In this document: positions 55,063 through 64,000 of the stretch, piece by piece
Layout: each line of letters starts with the position of its first letter
Numbering within the stretch: position 1 is the stretch's first letter
Source: Lentilactobacillus kisonensis DSM 19906 = JCM 15041
Lineage (GTDB): Bacteria > Bacillota > Bacilli > Lactobacillales > Lactobacillaceae
Assembly: GCF_001434135.1 (NCBI RefSeq)
Contig: NZ_AZEB01000001.1
Coordinates: 1 to 64,000 of the forward strand
DNA: 64,000 nucleotides
Direction: 5' to 3'
Translations under genes and position numbers: made by a program
The notes under the pieces: generated by a model
Seen by the model: only the letters and a program-made list of their open reading frames with translations
What the model was told of the DNA's origin: nothing
The model's database searches: none

Positions 55063-56850
55063 ATGAAAAGAACCACATACGCAGGCCTGGTTGACGATAA
55101 GTTAATTGGCCAAGAAGTTGTCTTAAAGGGTTGGGTTCAAAAACGCCGTGATCTTGGTGGCTTAATCTTTATCGAATTGCGAGATCGTGAAGGCATTGTT
55201 CAGCTGGTGTTTAGCGAAGAATTTGGAAAAGATGCTCTTAGCGTGGCTGATAAGTTACGAAGTGAGTATGTTGTTGAAGCGAAGGGTAAAGTTGTTGCCA
55301 GAGATCCTAAAGAAATTAATTCCAAGATGAAGACTGGTAAAATCGAGGTCGATATCTCTGACGCCAAGATTTTAGCAACTGCTAAGACACCGCCATTTTA
55401 TATTCAGGATAACATCAACGTTTCAGAGGATCTTAAGCTTAAATATCGCTACTTGGATCTTCGACGGCCAGAAATGCAGAAAAATATTTTATTAAGAAAC
55501 CGGATTATTCAATCAATCCATAGTTTTTTTGACAGTGAAGATTTCATTGACATCGAAACGCCAACCCTAACAAAATCAACACCAGAAGGGGCTCGAGATT
55601 ATCTGGTTCCTTCACGGGTTTATCCAGGTTCATTCTATGCGTTACCACAATCACCACAACAATTTAAACAGCTATTGATGGGGGCTGGCTTCGACAAATA
55701 CTACCAAATCGCTCGTTGTTATCGGGACGAGGATTTGCGGGGTGATCGCCAACCCGAATTTACTCAGATTGACATGGAAATGTCGTTTGCTGACCAAGAA
55801 GAAATTGAAGACGTTACTGAGGGTTTCATTGCCAAGGTCATGAAAGACGCCATGGGGATCGATGTAAAATTACCATTCAAGCGAATGGATTGGGATGAAT
55901 CCATGGCCCGGTTTGGGACTGATCAACCTGACGTGCGCTTTGGAATGGAATTGAAAGATCTTTCAGACATTATGAAAGATGTTGACTTCAAGGTGTTCTC
56001 AGGAGCCGTTAAGGATGGCGGTCAAGTTAAGGCAATTGCCGTTCCTGGCGGTGCAGACAAGTATTCTAGGAAGGACTTAGACCAATTTGCCAACTACGTG
56101 GAAAGATTTGGGGCTAAGGGCCTTGCTTGGCTAAAAGTCACTGATGATGGGTTTAATGGTCCAATTGCTAAATTCTTCAAAGATGCTGATTTACGCCAAA
56201 AGATTTTGGATAAGGCAGAAGCTAAGCCTGGTGACTTGTTATTGTTTGCGGCTGACAACAGTCGGGTAGTTGCCAATACGCTAGCATACCTACGGGTTGA
56301 AATTGCTAAAGAACAAAATATGATTGATGACTCTAAATTTGCCTTTTTGTGGATTGTTAACTGGCCATTATTCGAATGGGATGTTGATTTGAAGCGTTAC
56401 GTTGCAGCTCATCATCCATTTACGATGCCAAATGAAAATGATGTTCATTATCTCATGAATGAGGGTGAAGATCCCCATAAAGCATATGCTCAAAGTTATG
56501 ATATTATTCTTAACGGACTCGAACTTGGTGGTGGTTCCATTCGTATTCACACCAGGGCCCTTCAGGAAAAAATGTTTGAAGCACTTGGATTTACTAAGGA
56601 AAGTGCCGAAGCACAATTTGGTTACTTCCTAAATGCTTTAGATTACGGATTCCCGCCTCATGGTGGTTTAGCAATTGGGTTGGATCGATTTGTCAGGTTG
56701 CTTGCTGATCGTGAAAACATCCGTGATGTTATTGCGTTCCCTAAGAACTCTAAAGCCGTTGAGCCACTAACTAGCGCCCCACAACCGGTTGCCAATAAAC
56801 AGTTGGAAGACTTGGGCTTGTTTGTAGCTGACCAAGATTCTAAAAAATAA
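55063..56850 (+). CDS. aspS: Aspartyl-tRNA synthetase
   Basis: This 595-residue class IIb enzyme has an N-terminal OB anticodon domain ([32 protein letters not shown]), motif 1/2 region ([48 protein letters not shown]), the bacterial GAD insertion (about 285-410) and motif 3 ([14 protein letters not shown]). No Asn-tRNA synthetase is seen in this window, so whether it also charges tRNA-Asn cannot be judged. It is read from the same T-box leader as hisS. The ATG overlaps the hisS stop region. Confidence 0.98.
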   Translation: MKRTTYAGLVDDKLIGQEVVLKGWVQKRRDLGGLIFIELRDREGIVQLVFSEEFGKDALSVADKLRSEYVVEAKGKVVARDPKEINSKMKTGKIEVDISDAKILATAKTPPFYIQDNINVSEDLKLKYRYLDLRRPEMQKNILLRNRIIQSIHSFFDSEDFIDIETPTLTKSTPEGARDYLVPSRVYPGSFYALPQSPQQFKQLLMGAGFDKYYQIARCYRDEDLRGDRQPEFTQIDMEMSFADQEEIEDVTEGFIAKVMKDAMGIDVKLPFKRMDWDESMARFGTDQPDVRFGMELKDLSDIMKDVDFKVFSGAVKDGGQVKAIAVPGGADKYSRKDLDQFANYVERFGAKGLAWLKVTDDGFNGPIAKFFKDADLRQKILDKAEAKPGDLLLFAADNSRVVANTLAYLRVEIAKEQNMIDDSKFAFLWIVNWPLFEWDVDLKRYVAAHHPFTMPNENDVHYLMNEGEDPHKAYAQSYDIILNGLELGGGSIRIHTRALQEKMFEALGFTKESAEAQFGYFLNALDYGFPPHGGLAIGLDRFVRLLADRENIRDVIAFPKNSKAVEPLTSAPQPVANKQLEDLGLFVADQDSKK

Positions 56851-56892
56851 TTTAACTTTTATGGTAAGCATATAAGTACCTCGTATCAGTCA

Positions 56893-56931
56893 AAATCCTG
56901 TAATCTTTAACTATTGATTACGGGGTTTTTG
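56893..56931 (+). terminator. Terminator after aspS
   Basis: CCTGTAATC and GATTACGGG form a stem with a ten-base loop and five T residues; the flanking AAAAT/GTTTT extends it. Confidence 0.85.
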
Positions 56932-57002
56932 ATGTTATTTAAGCAGATTCAGTTTATTATTAGTTCTAAGAATGTTATTGACATGCATGAAAGGAAAATA
57001 AA

Positions 57003-57878
57003 ATGGATGACGTTTCAAAATTAATGCGTCGACACACTTACGTCACAAAGACTTCAACTTCGCTAATTTATGCAATTTTAGTGTCAATTGCCGTGAACTT
57101 TTTTTGGACCCCGGGGCATATTTATTCTTCTGGGATAACTGGGTTTGCGCAATTATTAAACACAATTTCTTTGCGGGCTTTCCCAATCACCATTTCAACT
57201 GGATTAGGCCTATTTCTACTGAACGTACCGTTATTTTTCCTCGCATGGCGGGCAATTGGTAAGCAATTTACAATTTTTACGATTATTACCGTATTCCTAT
57301 CAAGCTTTATGATTCAATTGTTAAAGCCAATTCCATTGACTCATGATCCCATTATTTGTGCAATTTTTGGTGGCGCAGTTAACGGATTTGGAACGGGTTT
57401 AGCGTTGAAGAATGGCATTTCAACGGGAGGCTTAGACATTCTTGGAATTGTTATTCGTCAACGGACTGGTAGGTCAATTGGGACAATCAACATTGCCTTT
57501 AACACGTTGATCATTATTGCCGCTGCTTTTATGTATGGGTGGCCATACGCATTTTATTCCGCGCTGAGTTTAGTGGTTAATGCAAAGGTAATGGATATGA
57601 CCTACACTAAGCAGCAGCGAATGCAAGTCATGATTATTACCAATCGGCCGAACACAGTGATTGATAGTGTTCAAAACCATCTTCGCAGGGGAATTACGAT
57701 TGTTCATAATGCGGAGGGCGCCTACCACCACGATGCCAAAACCATCTTGTTTACAGTGATTTCGCGTTATGAAATGAATGAGCTAGAAGAGGCCTTGCTT
57801 GAGTCAGATCCAGATGCCTTTGCTAGCATCGCTGATTCTGTTAAGATATTGGGACGCTTTTATGAACCGAAGCCATAA
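57003..57878 (+). CDS. YitT family membrane protein
   Basis: This 291-residue protein has an N-terminal membrane part with five or six helices (to about residue 200; landmarks FWTPGHIYSSGITGFAQLLNT, NVPLFFLAWRAIGKQFT and GFGTGLALKNGISTGGLDILGIVIRQRTGRSIG) and a C-terminal DUF2179 domain (MQVMIITNRPNTVIDSVQNHLRRGITIVHNAEGAYHHDAKTILFTVISRYE). The function of the family is not known; transport has been suggested for relatives. It is probably monocistronic. The ATG follows GAAAGGAAA. Confidence 0.92.
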   Translation: MDDVSKLMRRHTYVTKTSTSLIYAILVSIAVNFFWTPGHIYSSGITGFAQLLNTISLRAFPITISTGLGLFLLNVPLFFLAWRAIGKQFTIFTIITVFLSSFMIQLLKPIPLTHDPIICAIFGGAVNGFGTGLALKNGISTGGLDILGIVIRQRTGRSIGTINIAFNTLIIIAAAFMYGWPYAFYSALSLVVNAKVMDMTYTKQQRMQVMIITNRPNTVIDSVQNHLRRGITIVHNAEGAYHHDAKTILFTVISRYEMNELEEALLESDPDAFASIADSVKILGRFYEPKP

Positions 57879-57946
57879 TGGTGAGTGGTGAGTTTGGGTT
57901 GCAGTTTCTAAAGATTATTTAAGAAAATCGTTCTGAGAAATGTTTA

Positions 57947-57955
57947 TGTTATAAT
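57947..57955 (+). promoter_or_regulatory. Extended -10 promoter of the teichoic-acid gene cluster
   Basis: TGT followed by TATAAT, about 30 bases before the first start codon; no clear -35 is seen. Confidence 0.55.
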
Positions 57956-57987
57956 ATTTCAGTGTGATTATTAAATACTGAAAAACG

Positions 57988-59148
57988 GTGAAGATATTGA
58001 AAGTCTTATATTTATGGCTGATCAAGCTAGTTTCTGGGTTGAATCTTTTTCGATCAAGGAATAAAGTCATTTACTTGATGAGCTTTGATGATAACGTGGA
58101 TTTTATCAAGGAGTTGGCCCAAAAAATTCCGAGTAAAATGACATTAATCGTTCTGTATCGACCAGATACTGAAGCGGCGGCAACTGATTTGGCAGCGTTT
58201 GGACTCATCACTCGGCCATTTCGAGATGGGGTAAAGTTTGTTTTTGACCTAGTGCCGCTTTTAATGAGCGCCAAGTTAATCATTTGTGATAACTATTATG
58301 CTTTTTTGGGTGGCCTCCATCGGCGACGGGATACTAAAATTGTTCAAATCTGGCATGCTGCCGGGGCAATCAAAAAGTTTGGTTGGGAAGATCGGACGAC
58401 TGCTAACCGCAGCAAGTCCGATAAGCAGCGGTTTCAAGCGGTCTATGACCATTTTGACGAGTATATTGTTGCTTCAAAAGCGATGGGAAATGTTTTTGTA
58501 ACCAGTTACCATGAAAACTTCGATAAAATGAAGCTTTTAGGGTATCCAAGATCTGATCAATATTTAGATAGGAATTGGCAGCGGGTTGCTCGCCAAAGAA
58601 TTTATCGGGCCGCCCCAGAATTGAAGGATAAACGGGTTATTTTGTATGCACCTACATATCGACCTCATCAAAGCTTTAAGTTGCCGGTTGGGTTGAGTGA
58701 CGCCCTTGCGGCTGATGCTAGCGCAATCGTTGTGGTTAAGCTACACCCGGTCCTTCGGGATCGTGAAAATGCAGTCAGAGAAATTGGTAATCCACGCATT
58801 AAATTTTATCATGAGCTGGCAACAAGCGACTTATTGGCAGTTGCGGATACACTCGTAACTGATTACTCTTCGGTTGCTTTTGACTTTAGTTTGTTACCCA
58901 ATGCGAAGTCACTTATCTTTTTCATGTTTGATAATGAACAGTATCAAAAGGATCCGGGGATTCAAGATGATTACTTGGATTGGCTGCCAACCAAACCAAT
59001 TACAACGGTTCACGAACTAAAACAAGCAATCGTTGCCGCAAAACCAACTAATTTTGATGATTTTAATAACTGGTGGAATACATTTAATGATGGTCACGCG
59101 ACTCAGCGGGTTGTTAAACGTTATGTTCAGTTTTTAAAGTCACATTAA
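57988..59148 (+). CDS. CDP-glycerol glycerophosphotransferase family protein (TagB-like)
   Basis: This 386-residue, membrane-associated transferase adds glycerol phosphate to a teichoic-acid primer or chain on the cytosolic face. Landmarks are LIICDNYYAFLGG, IVQIWHAAGAIKKFGWEDRT, LLGYPRSDQYL, RVILYAPTYRPHQ, AIVVVKLHPVL and LLAVADTLVTDYSSVAFDF, which hold the catalytic His residues. The short length fits TagB-type enzymes that add the first unit rather than polymerases, but that is inference. The start may be GTG 57988 or TTG 57997. It is 13 bases upstream of the ABC permease gene. Confidence 0.88.
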   Translation: MKILKVLYLWLIKLVSGLNLFRSRNKVIYLMSFDDNVDFIKELAQKIPSKMTLIVLYRPDTEAAATDLAAFGLITRPFRDGVKFVFDLVPLLMSAKLIICDNYYAFLGGLHRRRDTKIVQIWHAAGAIKKFGWEDRTTANRSKSDKQRFQAVYDHFDEYIVASKAMGNVFVTSYHENFDKMKLLGYPRSDQYLDRNWQRVARQRIYRAAPELKDKRVILYAPTYRPHQSFKLPVGLSDALAADASAIVVVKLHPVLRDRENAVREIGNPRIKFYHELATSDLLAVADTLVTDYSSVAFDFSLLPNAKSLIFFMFDNEQYQKDPGIQDDYLDWLPTKPITTVHELKQAIVAAKPTNFDDFNNWWNTFNDGHATQRVVKRYVQFLKSH

Positions 59149-59161
59149 GGGGTGCCTGAAA

Positions 59162-59971
59162 GTGAAAGAAGTTTTTACACTATTAAAAGAGCAATTTGAA
59201 AGCATTGGCATTATTTTCAGAATTTCTAAGTATGAGGATAAGGCGGAGTATCAAAGTCATTATTTAGGGTTAGTTTGGGAATACTTGTATCCACTGATTC
59301 AGATTGGGATTTACTGGCTTGTCTTCGGGATTGGGTTAAAGCATGGGAGTACGACACATGGTGTTGATTACCTACCATGGATGGTTATTGGAATTACTCC
59401 GTGGTTCTTCATGAACCGGGCCAGCTTGGATGCTTCGAAGAGTATCTATCAGCGGGTTGGGATGGTTTCAAAAATGAAGTTCCCGGTAAGTATTTTACCG
59501 ACTATCAAGATTGTTAGTAACCTAAGCGCTTTTTGGACAATGTTAGTATTTTCAATTGTTGTCGGCGGCTTGTATGGTGTTCGGCCATCTATTTACTGGA
59601 TTCAATGGCTTTATTACTTTGTTTGTATGATTGCCTGGTTAATTGCCTTTGGGATTTTTAATTCCACAATTTCTGTGTTAGTCCGTGATTACCGAATTTT
59701 ACTTCAATCACTGATGCGGATGTTATTTTATATGTCCGGGGTGCTGTTTAACTTTGAAACCAATTCATTTCCAGCACCATTTGTTCATATTCTTCAATTA
59801 AATCCATTTTTCTATGTCGTTTCAGGATTTCGGGACTCAATGTTATCAACTAACTGGTTCTGGCAAAAGCCGACCTTAACAATTGTATTTTGGGGAATGA
59901 TCTTATTCTTCCTGTTGGTTGGTTCTCATCTCCATTATAAATTCCGGTCACGATTTGTTGATTTGATTTAG
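59162..59971 (+). CDS. Teichoic-acid type ABC-2 transporter permease (TagG-like)
   Basis: This 269-residue ABC-2 permease has about six membrane helices. Landmarks are SHYLGLVWEYLYPLIQIGIYWLVFGIGL near the N terminus, LPWMVIGITPWFFMNRASLDASKSIYQRVGMVSKMKFPVSILP, the LVRDYRILLQSLMRMLFYMSGVLFN block and the C-terminal LNPFFYVVSGFRDSML. Such permeases export undecaprenyl-linked teichoic acids. Normally an ATPase gene (tagH) follows; here a second glycerophosphotransferase follows, so the ATPase must come from elsewhere in the genome. It starts at GTG after AAGGGGTG. Confidence 0.9.
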   Translation: MKEVFTLLKEQFESIGIIFRISKYEDKAEYQSHYLGLVWEYLYPLIQIGIYWLVFGIGLKHGSTTHGVDYLPWMVIGITPWFFMNRASLDASKSIYQRVGMVSKMKFPVSILPTIKIVSNLSAFWTMLVFSIVVGGLYGVRPSIYWIQWLYYFVCMIAWLIAFGIFNSTISVLVRDYRILLQSLMRMLFYMSGVLFNFETNSFPAPFVHILQLNPFFYVVSGFRDSMLSTNWFWQKPTLTIVFWGMILFFLLVGSHLHYKFRSRFVDLI

Positions 59972-59987
59972 TTTGGAGGGTGAGCTA

Positions 59988-61202
59988 TTGAAAAAAATAA
60001 TTGTTAAGTTGATTAAATTAATAGCCCGCTACGTACTCATCGTGATAAACGGTGGGTTTCTTTGTATGCGGGTAAAATCGCGGTTGATTATTTTTGAAAG
60101 TTTTAATGGCAGAGATATCAGTGACAATCCACTTGCTATCTACAAACAATTGATTCAAGTCGATCCAACCATTCAGGGGAGTTGTTACTTTAGCGTTAAA
60201 CCGTCTGAATATAGCCGGTTAAGCCAACAATTTCCGAATATTCAATTGATTAAACGATTTACTCCCGGCTGGGTTAAATATATGGCTCGGGCGGACTTTT
60301 GGATAATGAATTCCCGAATGCCAAAGTGGTGGCAAAAGAACCGGCAGACGACTTACATCCAAACTTGGCATGGAACGCCGTTGAAGAAGTTAGGCGTGGA
60401 TATTCAACACGTTGAAATTCCTGGTAGTACAACCGCGAAGTATCATGAGGGATTTGTAGCTGAAGCAGCTCGTTGGGATTACTTAATTGCCCCTAATCAA
60501 TATTCTGAAACAATTTTTAAATCGGCATTCAAATTTAATAACCACTTTCTTGAAATCGGCTATCCGCGCAATGATACTTTGTACAATGACAATAATCATC
60601 ATTATATTGCCCAAGTTAAACAGGCACTGTTTGGTTATCAACCGAAAACCGTCATGATGTATGCACCCACGTGGCGGGATGATGATTTTCAGCAGCAGGG
60701 CCAGTACAAGTTTACGTTACCCTTTAACTTAGCTGAGTTTTTTCAAACCGTTTCGAAAGGTACGGTTTTAATTATTAGACCGCATTATCTGGTGAAGGAT
60801 AAAATTGATATTACAGGGTTTGAAGACCGGGTTAAAATTTTTGCTGACGAAGACATTAATGAGCTGTATTTAATCACTGATCTTTTAATTACTGATTATT
60901 CATCGGTGATGTTTGACTATGCCAACCTTAAGCGGCCAATGCTGTTTTTCCCATATGATTTGGCACATTATCGTGATGAGCTTCGCGGGTTTTATTTTGA
61001 CTATCGACAAGAAAACTTGCCAGGCCCAGTAGTGACTACTAGCAGTGAGTTCATGAGTGCCTTGAAGAATTATCGACAAGCAAATGGATTCCCTGACTAT
61101 CAAAGTAATTTACATGACTTTAACCAAAAATTTTGTGCTTGGGAAAATGGTCAAGCTGCCCAAAAAATTTGTCAGCTGATTTTGCAAGGAGGAAAAAAAT
61201 AG
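59988..61202 (+). CDS. CDP-glycerol glycerophosphotransferase family protein (TagF/TarL-like)
   Basis: This protein of about 404 residues starts at TTG 59988 after GGAGGGTGAG. It has an N-terminal membrane-associated helix (KLIKLIARYVLIVI), then LIIFESFNGRDISDNPLAIYKQL, YIQTWHGTPLKKLGVD with the catalytic His, FLEIGYPRNDTLYND, VMMYAPTWRDDDF, LIIRPHYLVKD and LLITDYSSVMFDYANLKRPMLFFPYD. The HGTP motif and length match the chain-extending enzymes that polymerise glycerol or ribitol phosphate. Together with the TagB-like gene and the permease it suggests assembly and export of wall teichoic acid. nfo follows directly, on the same transcript. Confidence 0.9.
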   Translation: MKKIIVKLIKLIARYVLIVINGGFLCMRVKSRLIIFESFNGRDISDNPLAIYKQLIQVDPTIQGSCYFSVKPSEYSRLSQQFPNIQLIKRFTPGWVKYMARADFWIMNSRMPKWWQKNRQTTYIQTWHGTPLKKLGVDIQHVEIPGSTTAKYHEGFVAEAARWDYLIAPNQYSETIFKSAFKFNNHFLEIGYPRNDTLYNDNNHHYIAQVKQALFGYQPKTVMMYAPTWRDDDFQQQGQYKFTLPFNLAEFFQTVSKGTVLIIRPHYLVKDKIDITGFEDRVKIFADEDINELYLITDLLITDYSSVMFDYANLKRPMLFFPYDLAHYRDELRGFYFDYRQENLPGPVVTTSSEFMSALKNYRQANGFPDYQSNLHDFNQKFCAWENGQAAQKICQLILQGGKK

Positions 61203-62123
61203 ATGAGTGATGATACGTTTCTAATTGGTTCGCACGTTAGCATGAATGGCAAGGATATGTTTCTTGGTTCAGCTAAGGAAGCGGCTGGTTATGGTGAGAA
61301 TGTTTTTATGGTCTATACTGGGGCACCTCAGAATACGGTGAGAAAACCGATTGAAAAGTTGAACGCCGATGCTGGCAAAGCCTACATGAAGGCTCATGAT
61401 GAAAAAGCAGTGGTGGTTCATGCACCGTACATCATCAATTTAGGAAATACGCTAAAACCACAGAACTTTACCTTTGGTATCCAGTTTCTACAACAGGAAA
61501 TTAAGCGAGCTGAAGCAATTGGCGCTGACCAAATTGTACTTCATCCGGGTGCCCATGTCGGTGCCGGTCCTAAAAAGGCAATTGATCAAATTGCAAAGGG
61601 ACTAAATGAAGTCATCACTGATGATCAACATGTTCAAATTGCATTGGAAACAATGGCTGGCAAAGGAACTGAAGTGGGAACAACGTTCGAGCAATTAGCT
61701 GAGATTATTAGCCAGGTAACTCATAACGAACAACTTTCTGTCACTTTTGATACTTGTCATACAAGCGATGCTGGTTACAATATTAAAGACGATTTTGATG
61801 GTGTTTTAAATGAATTTGATCACATTATTGGAATTGACCGGCTAAAGGTGATTCATCTCAATGATTCTAAAAATGAACAGGGAAGCCATAAGGACAGGCA
61901 TGAAATGATTGGACTTGGAACGATTGGTTTTGAAACGTTAAACTATATTGCGCATCATGATCAGTTAACAATGGTCCCTAAAATTATGGAAACGCCGATA
62001 TTAAAAGATGAAAATGATAAAAAGGTTAAATATAATCCCCATGGCTACGAAGTCGCAATGTTGAAAAAGCAAAAGTTTAATTCCAACATTGTTGCCGATA
62101 TGAAGGCGGGCAAACCGTTTTAA
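61203..62123 (+). CDS. nfo: Deoxyribonuclease IV (AP endonuclease)
   Basis: This 306-residue TIM-barrel zinc endonuclease cuts at abasic sites in base-excision repair. It starts with [25 protein letters not shown], has [48 protein letters not shown] and [26 protein letters not shown], giving all zinc ligands (His, Glu, Asp). Its ATG lies directly after the stop of the glycerophosphotransferase gene and uses the AAGGAGG at the end of that gene. It is a slightly long but normal Nfo. Confidence 0.97.
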   Translation: MSDDTFLIGSHVSMNGKDMFLGSAKEAAGYGENVFMVYTGAPQNTVRKPIEKLNADAGKAYMKAHDEKAVVVHAPYIINLGNTLKPQNFTFGIQFLQQEIKRAEAIGADQIVLHPGAHVGAGPKKAIDQIAKGLNEVITDDQHVQIALETMAGKGTEVGTTFEQLAEIISQVTHNEQLSVTFDTCHTSDAGYNIKDDFDGVLNEFDHIIGIDRLKVIHLNDSKNEQGSHKDRHEMIGLGTIGFETLNYIAHHDQLTMVPKIMETPILKDENDKKVKYNPHGYEVAMLKKQKFNSNIVADMKAGKPF

Positions 62124-62234
62124 TTAGTGGTTCTCTTTTGATGAGAGGCTGGCCTGTGACCGCTTAGTTAGGTTGAGGTAGCAGAATGTTTTTTCTGCTT
62201 ATCCGAGATTGTGAATAGCCGGTTAGATCCCAAA

Positions 62235-62295
62235 ATTTAACGGCAGCAGGCCATCATTCCTAATTATTAAGAATGATGGCCTGCCGTCGTTAAAT
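62235..62295. terminator. Bidirectional hairpin between nfo and ppsR
   Basis: Arms of about 24-25 bases pair with two mismatches, with CAGGCCATCATTC/GAATGATGGCCTG as the perfect inner stem and an 11-base loop. A and T stretches flank it, so it can end both convergent transcripts. It is the only feature seen in the 315-base gap between nfo and ppsR. Confidence 0.75.
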
Positions 62296-62438
62296 GACAC
62301 GAATCCGCTGTTTGCTGTCAATGTGATTAGTATAAGCGTAATGCTTAAAGTAGCTGCAAATGAAAAAGTCATTAATGAACTTACTACTGTGAGATTATCT
62401 TGCTAATACTTTGGTAATGAGCTGGTTTGGGATTCATA

Positions 62439-63260
62439 TTAATCTTCAAACGTCGTTGTATCCAGATTTAAACTCTCTAAAATAATTGTTGCTGTTTCTT
62501 CAATTGATTTATTTGCGACGTTAATCGTTAAGCAACCGAGTTTTTTGTACAGTTGCTTGGCATACTGCAGTTCCTTCTTGATATTTTCAGTATCTGAGTA
62601 AGGAGTATCTGCGTCCAATCCGTAAGATAGCATTCGTTGTCGGCGAATTTTATGGAGCTTTTCTGGGGTATTTAATAAGCCAAATACCTTTGTCGGATCA
62701 ACCTCATCTAATTCATCAGGAATCTTTAGACTTGGGCCAATTGGTAAGTTGGCCACTTTTTGGTTTTGGTTAGCTAGGTATAGGGATAAAGGGGTCTTTG
62801 AGGTTCTTGAAACACCTAAAAGCACAATGTCGGCTTCTAGCAAACCTTTCGCATTTTTACCATCGTCATTTTCAACGGCAAACTCAATGGCAGAGATTCG
62901 CTCAAAGTAATTTTGATTCAAATCGTGAATTAACCCAGGGACATGGGCGGGCTGCTCCCCAGTTAAATTGGCGAGCATTTCCATGGGTTGTTGAATACAA
63001 TCAAAATTATAAATCTGATTTTTCCTGCAGAAGTCAGCTACCATTTGACTGAGTTGGGTACTAACTAAGGTGTGAAAGATGATTGCGTGATTGGTTCTGG
63101 CTAATTTCAAAATACCGTTCAAGATTGAATCGGTTTGGATAAATGGAAACCGGCGCATTTCTGCTTTTAAATTTGGAAATTGGGATACCGCTGTTTGGGC
63201 GATTGTTTGAGCGGTTGCACCACTTGAGTCAGATATGATAAATACGTTTTGAGTTTTCAT
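62439..63260 (-). CDS. Pyruvate, water dikinase regulatory protein (bifunctional kinase/pyrophosphorylase, PPSR family)
   Basis: This 273-residue protein of the DUF299 family uses ADP to phosphorylate its target and phosphate to reverse this. Visible are VFIISDSSGATAQTIAQTAVSQFP at the start, the P-loop-like LGVSRTSKTPLSLYLANQNQKVANLPI (about 150-175, the usual GVSRTSKTP motif), and the C-terminal VFGLLNTPEKLHKIRRQRM. Targets in the family are PEP synthase or pyruvate phosphate dikinase; neither gene is visible here. GGGGAG precedes the ATG. The gene is divergent from rpsU. Confidence 0.93.
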   Translation of the reverse strand: MKTQNVFIISDSSGATAQTIAQTAVSQFPNLKAEMRRFPFIQTDSILNGILKLARTNHAIIFHTLVSTQLSQMVADFCRKNQIYNFDCIQQPMEMLANLTGEQPAHVPGLIHDLNQNYFERISAIEFAVENDDGKNAKGLLEADIVLLGVSRTSKTPLSLYLANQNQKVANLPIGPSLKIPDELDEVDPTKVFGLLNTPEKLHKIRRQRMLSYGLDADTPYSDTENIKKELQYAKQLYKKLGCLTINVANKSIEETATIILESLNLDTTTFED

Positions 63261-63331
63261 AGTAAATTAGCTCCCCTAAAAAGATTTCTTAAATAAATAA
63301 TAACATGTGACAGCGTTTTTATTTTAAATCA

Positions 63332-63360
63332 TTGACGGCAATGAGAATGATATGTATAAT
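63332..63360 (+). promoter_or_regulatory. rpsU promoter
   Basis: TTGACG (63332-63337), 17 bases, TATAAT (63355-63360): the strongest promoter in the window. A small hairpin GCACT/AGTGC with five T residues (63383-63400) lies in the ~70-base leader and could act as an attenuator. Confidence 0.85.
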
Positions 63361-63438
63361 TTATTTCGAACCGTTTTAGGATGCACTTGGAGTGCTTTTT
63401 AAACAGTTACATTCAAGCTCGGAGGGAGGGAATTTCAC

Positions 63439-63630
63439 ATGGCAAAGACAGTCGTTCGCAAAAACGAGTCTCTTGATGATGCTCTTCGACGCTTCAAACG
63501 TACAGTTTCAAAAAGCGGTACATTACAGGAATATCGTAAACGTGAGTTTTATGAAAAACCAAGTGTAAAGCGTAAATTAAAGTCAGAAGCAGCACGTAAG
63601 CGTAATAACAAGAAGAAGCGTCGTTTCTAA
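63439..63630 (+). CDS. rpsU: 30S ribosomal protein S21
   Basis: This 63-residue, strongly basic ribosomal protein of the small subunit platform has [42 protein letters not shown], the family signature, and a Lys/Arg-rich end ([13 protein letters not shown]). The ATG is preceded by GGAGGGAGGG. It has its own strong promoter with a leader hairpin and is followed by a terminator and the yqeY-type gene, the usual neighbour. Confidence 0.98.
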   Translation: MAKTVVRKNESLDDALRRFKRTVSKSGTLQEYRKREFYEKPSVKRKLKSEAARKRNNKKKRRF

Positions 63631-63642
63631 GACATGCTTGAG

Positions 63643-63680
63643 AGGTCGGAGCCTAATTTTATTAGTCTCTGATCTTTTTT
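63643..63680 (+). terminator. Terminator after rpsU
   Basis: AGGTCGGAGCCTAA pairs imperfectly with TTAGTCTCTGATCT, followed by six T residues. Confidence 0.7.
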
Positions 63681-63721
63681 AATGGTAAAATTTACTTATA
63701 AATTGAAAAGAGGATACTTTA

Positions 63722-64000
63722 ATGAGTGTTTATGATCAATTAAATTCAGATTTAAAAACGGCAATGAAGGCCCATGACAAGCTGCGATTGGGTGTTATTC
63801 GGGGCATTAAGGCCCAAATAATGAATGCTGAAGTTGAAAGTGCCGATCATAAGTTAACCGATGATCAGGTTAATACAATCGTCATGAAAGAAATTAAGCA
63901 GCAAAAGGAATCCTTAGAAGAATTTCAAAAGGCTAATCGTGAAGACTTAGTGACCGATCAACAGGCTAAGTTGAAGATTGCTGAAGAATACGCCCCTAAG
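63722..64000 (+). CDS. yqeY: YqeY family (GatB/YqeY domain) protein, partial
   Basis: This reading frame starts at ATG 63722 after AAGAGGAT and runs off the window end after 93 codons. It reads SVYDQLNSDLKTAMKAHDKLRLGVIRGIKAQIMNAEVE, then a helical region and EEYAPK at the edge. This is the YqeY fold, related to the tail domain of GatB that contacts tRNA; its cellular role is not established. It follows rpsU as in many Firmicutes. A TGG-TAAAAT element at 63683-63691 may be its own promoter. Confidence 0.92.
   Translation, partial: MSVYDQLNSDLKTAMKAHDKLRLGVIRGIKAQIMNAEVESADHKLTDDQVNTIVMKEIKQQKESLEEFQKANREDLVTDQQAKLKIAEEYAPK

Overview
The window looks like a chromosomal core segment of a low-to-moderate GC member of the Lactobacillaceae. 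Supporting signs are the mevalonate-pathway HMG-CoA synthase, a D-lactate dehydrogenase, PolC-type DNA polymerase III, a CIRCE/HrcA heat-shock operon, a gram-positive LexA box, a T-box leader on hisS-aspS, teichoic-acid transferases, and frequent TTG/GTG starts with AAGGAGG-like ribosome binding sites. I do not assign a genus. I see no tRNA or rRNA genes, CRISPR array, insertion sequence or prophage. Almost all genes are on the + strand.

Layout. 1-1.5 kb: tail of the comG pseudopilin operon (comGC interrupted by an in-frame stop, comGD, comGE, comGF, a short comGG candidate), then a YtxK-type methyltransferase and ackA. 4.2-10 kb: amino-acid permease and a compact operon of metallophosphoesterase, YunD, YutD, YutF-type HAD phosphatase and a DUF1461 membrane protein, then a convergent PspC-domain gene. 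10-13 kb: small unknown gene, mvaS, lexA divergent from a DUF896 gene across a LexA box, yneF. 13-17 kb: plsC, trmN6, a GIY-YIG protein, ldhD and a HAD gene.

17-36 kb is a long information and envelope block: rpsB-tsf, pyrH-frr, an unknown gene, uppS-cdsA-rseP-proS-polC, then rimP-nusA-ylxR-ylxQ-infB-rbfA. 35.6-44.6 kb: truB-ribF, hrcA-grpE-dnaK-dnaJ with two CIRCE-type sites, lepA. 44.7-46.4 kb: three poorly known small genes. 46.4-50.9 kb: prmA-rsmE-rel-dtd. 51-53.4 kb: HAD phosphatase and a convergent fructosamine-kinase/amidase pair. 53.4-56.9 kb: T-box leader, hisS, aspS. 57-61.2 kb: YitT protein, then two CDP-glycerol glycerophosphotransferases flanking a teichoic-acid ABC permease. 61.2-64 kb: nfo, a PEP-synthase regulatory kinase gene, rpsU and the start of a yqeY gene.

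The most interesting signals are non-coding. Two ~119-bp dispersed hairpin repeats (15891-16009 and, inverted, 19061-19178) keep their pairing although the paired bases differ between copies. There is a perfect 56-bp palindrome with no spacer at 50880-50935. The T-box leader of hisS-aspS has the overlapping triplets GAC and CAC in GACAC where the specifier should lie, matching the two downstream synthetases. A structured rpsB leader and a terminator hairpin in the rimP-nusA leader are further regulatory candidates. I found no clearly new multi-gene system; the region is mostly housekeeping.
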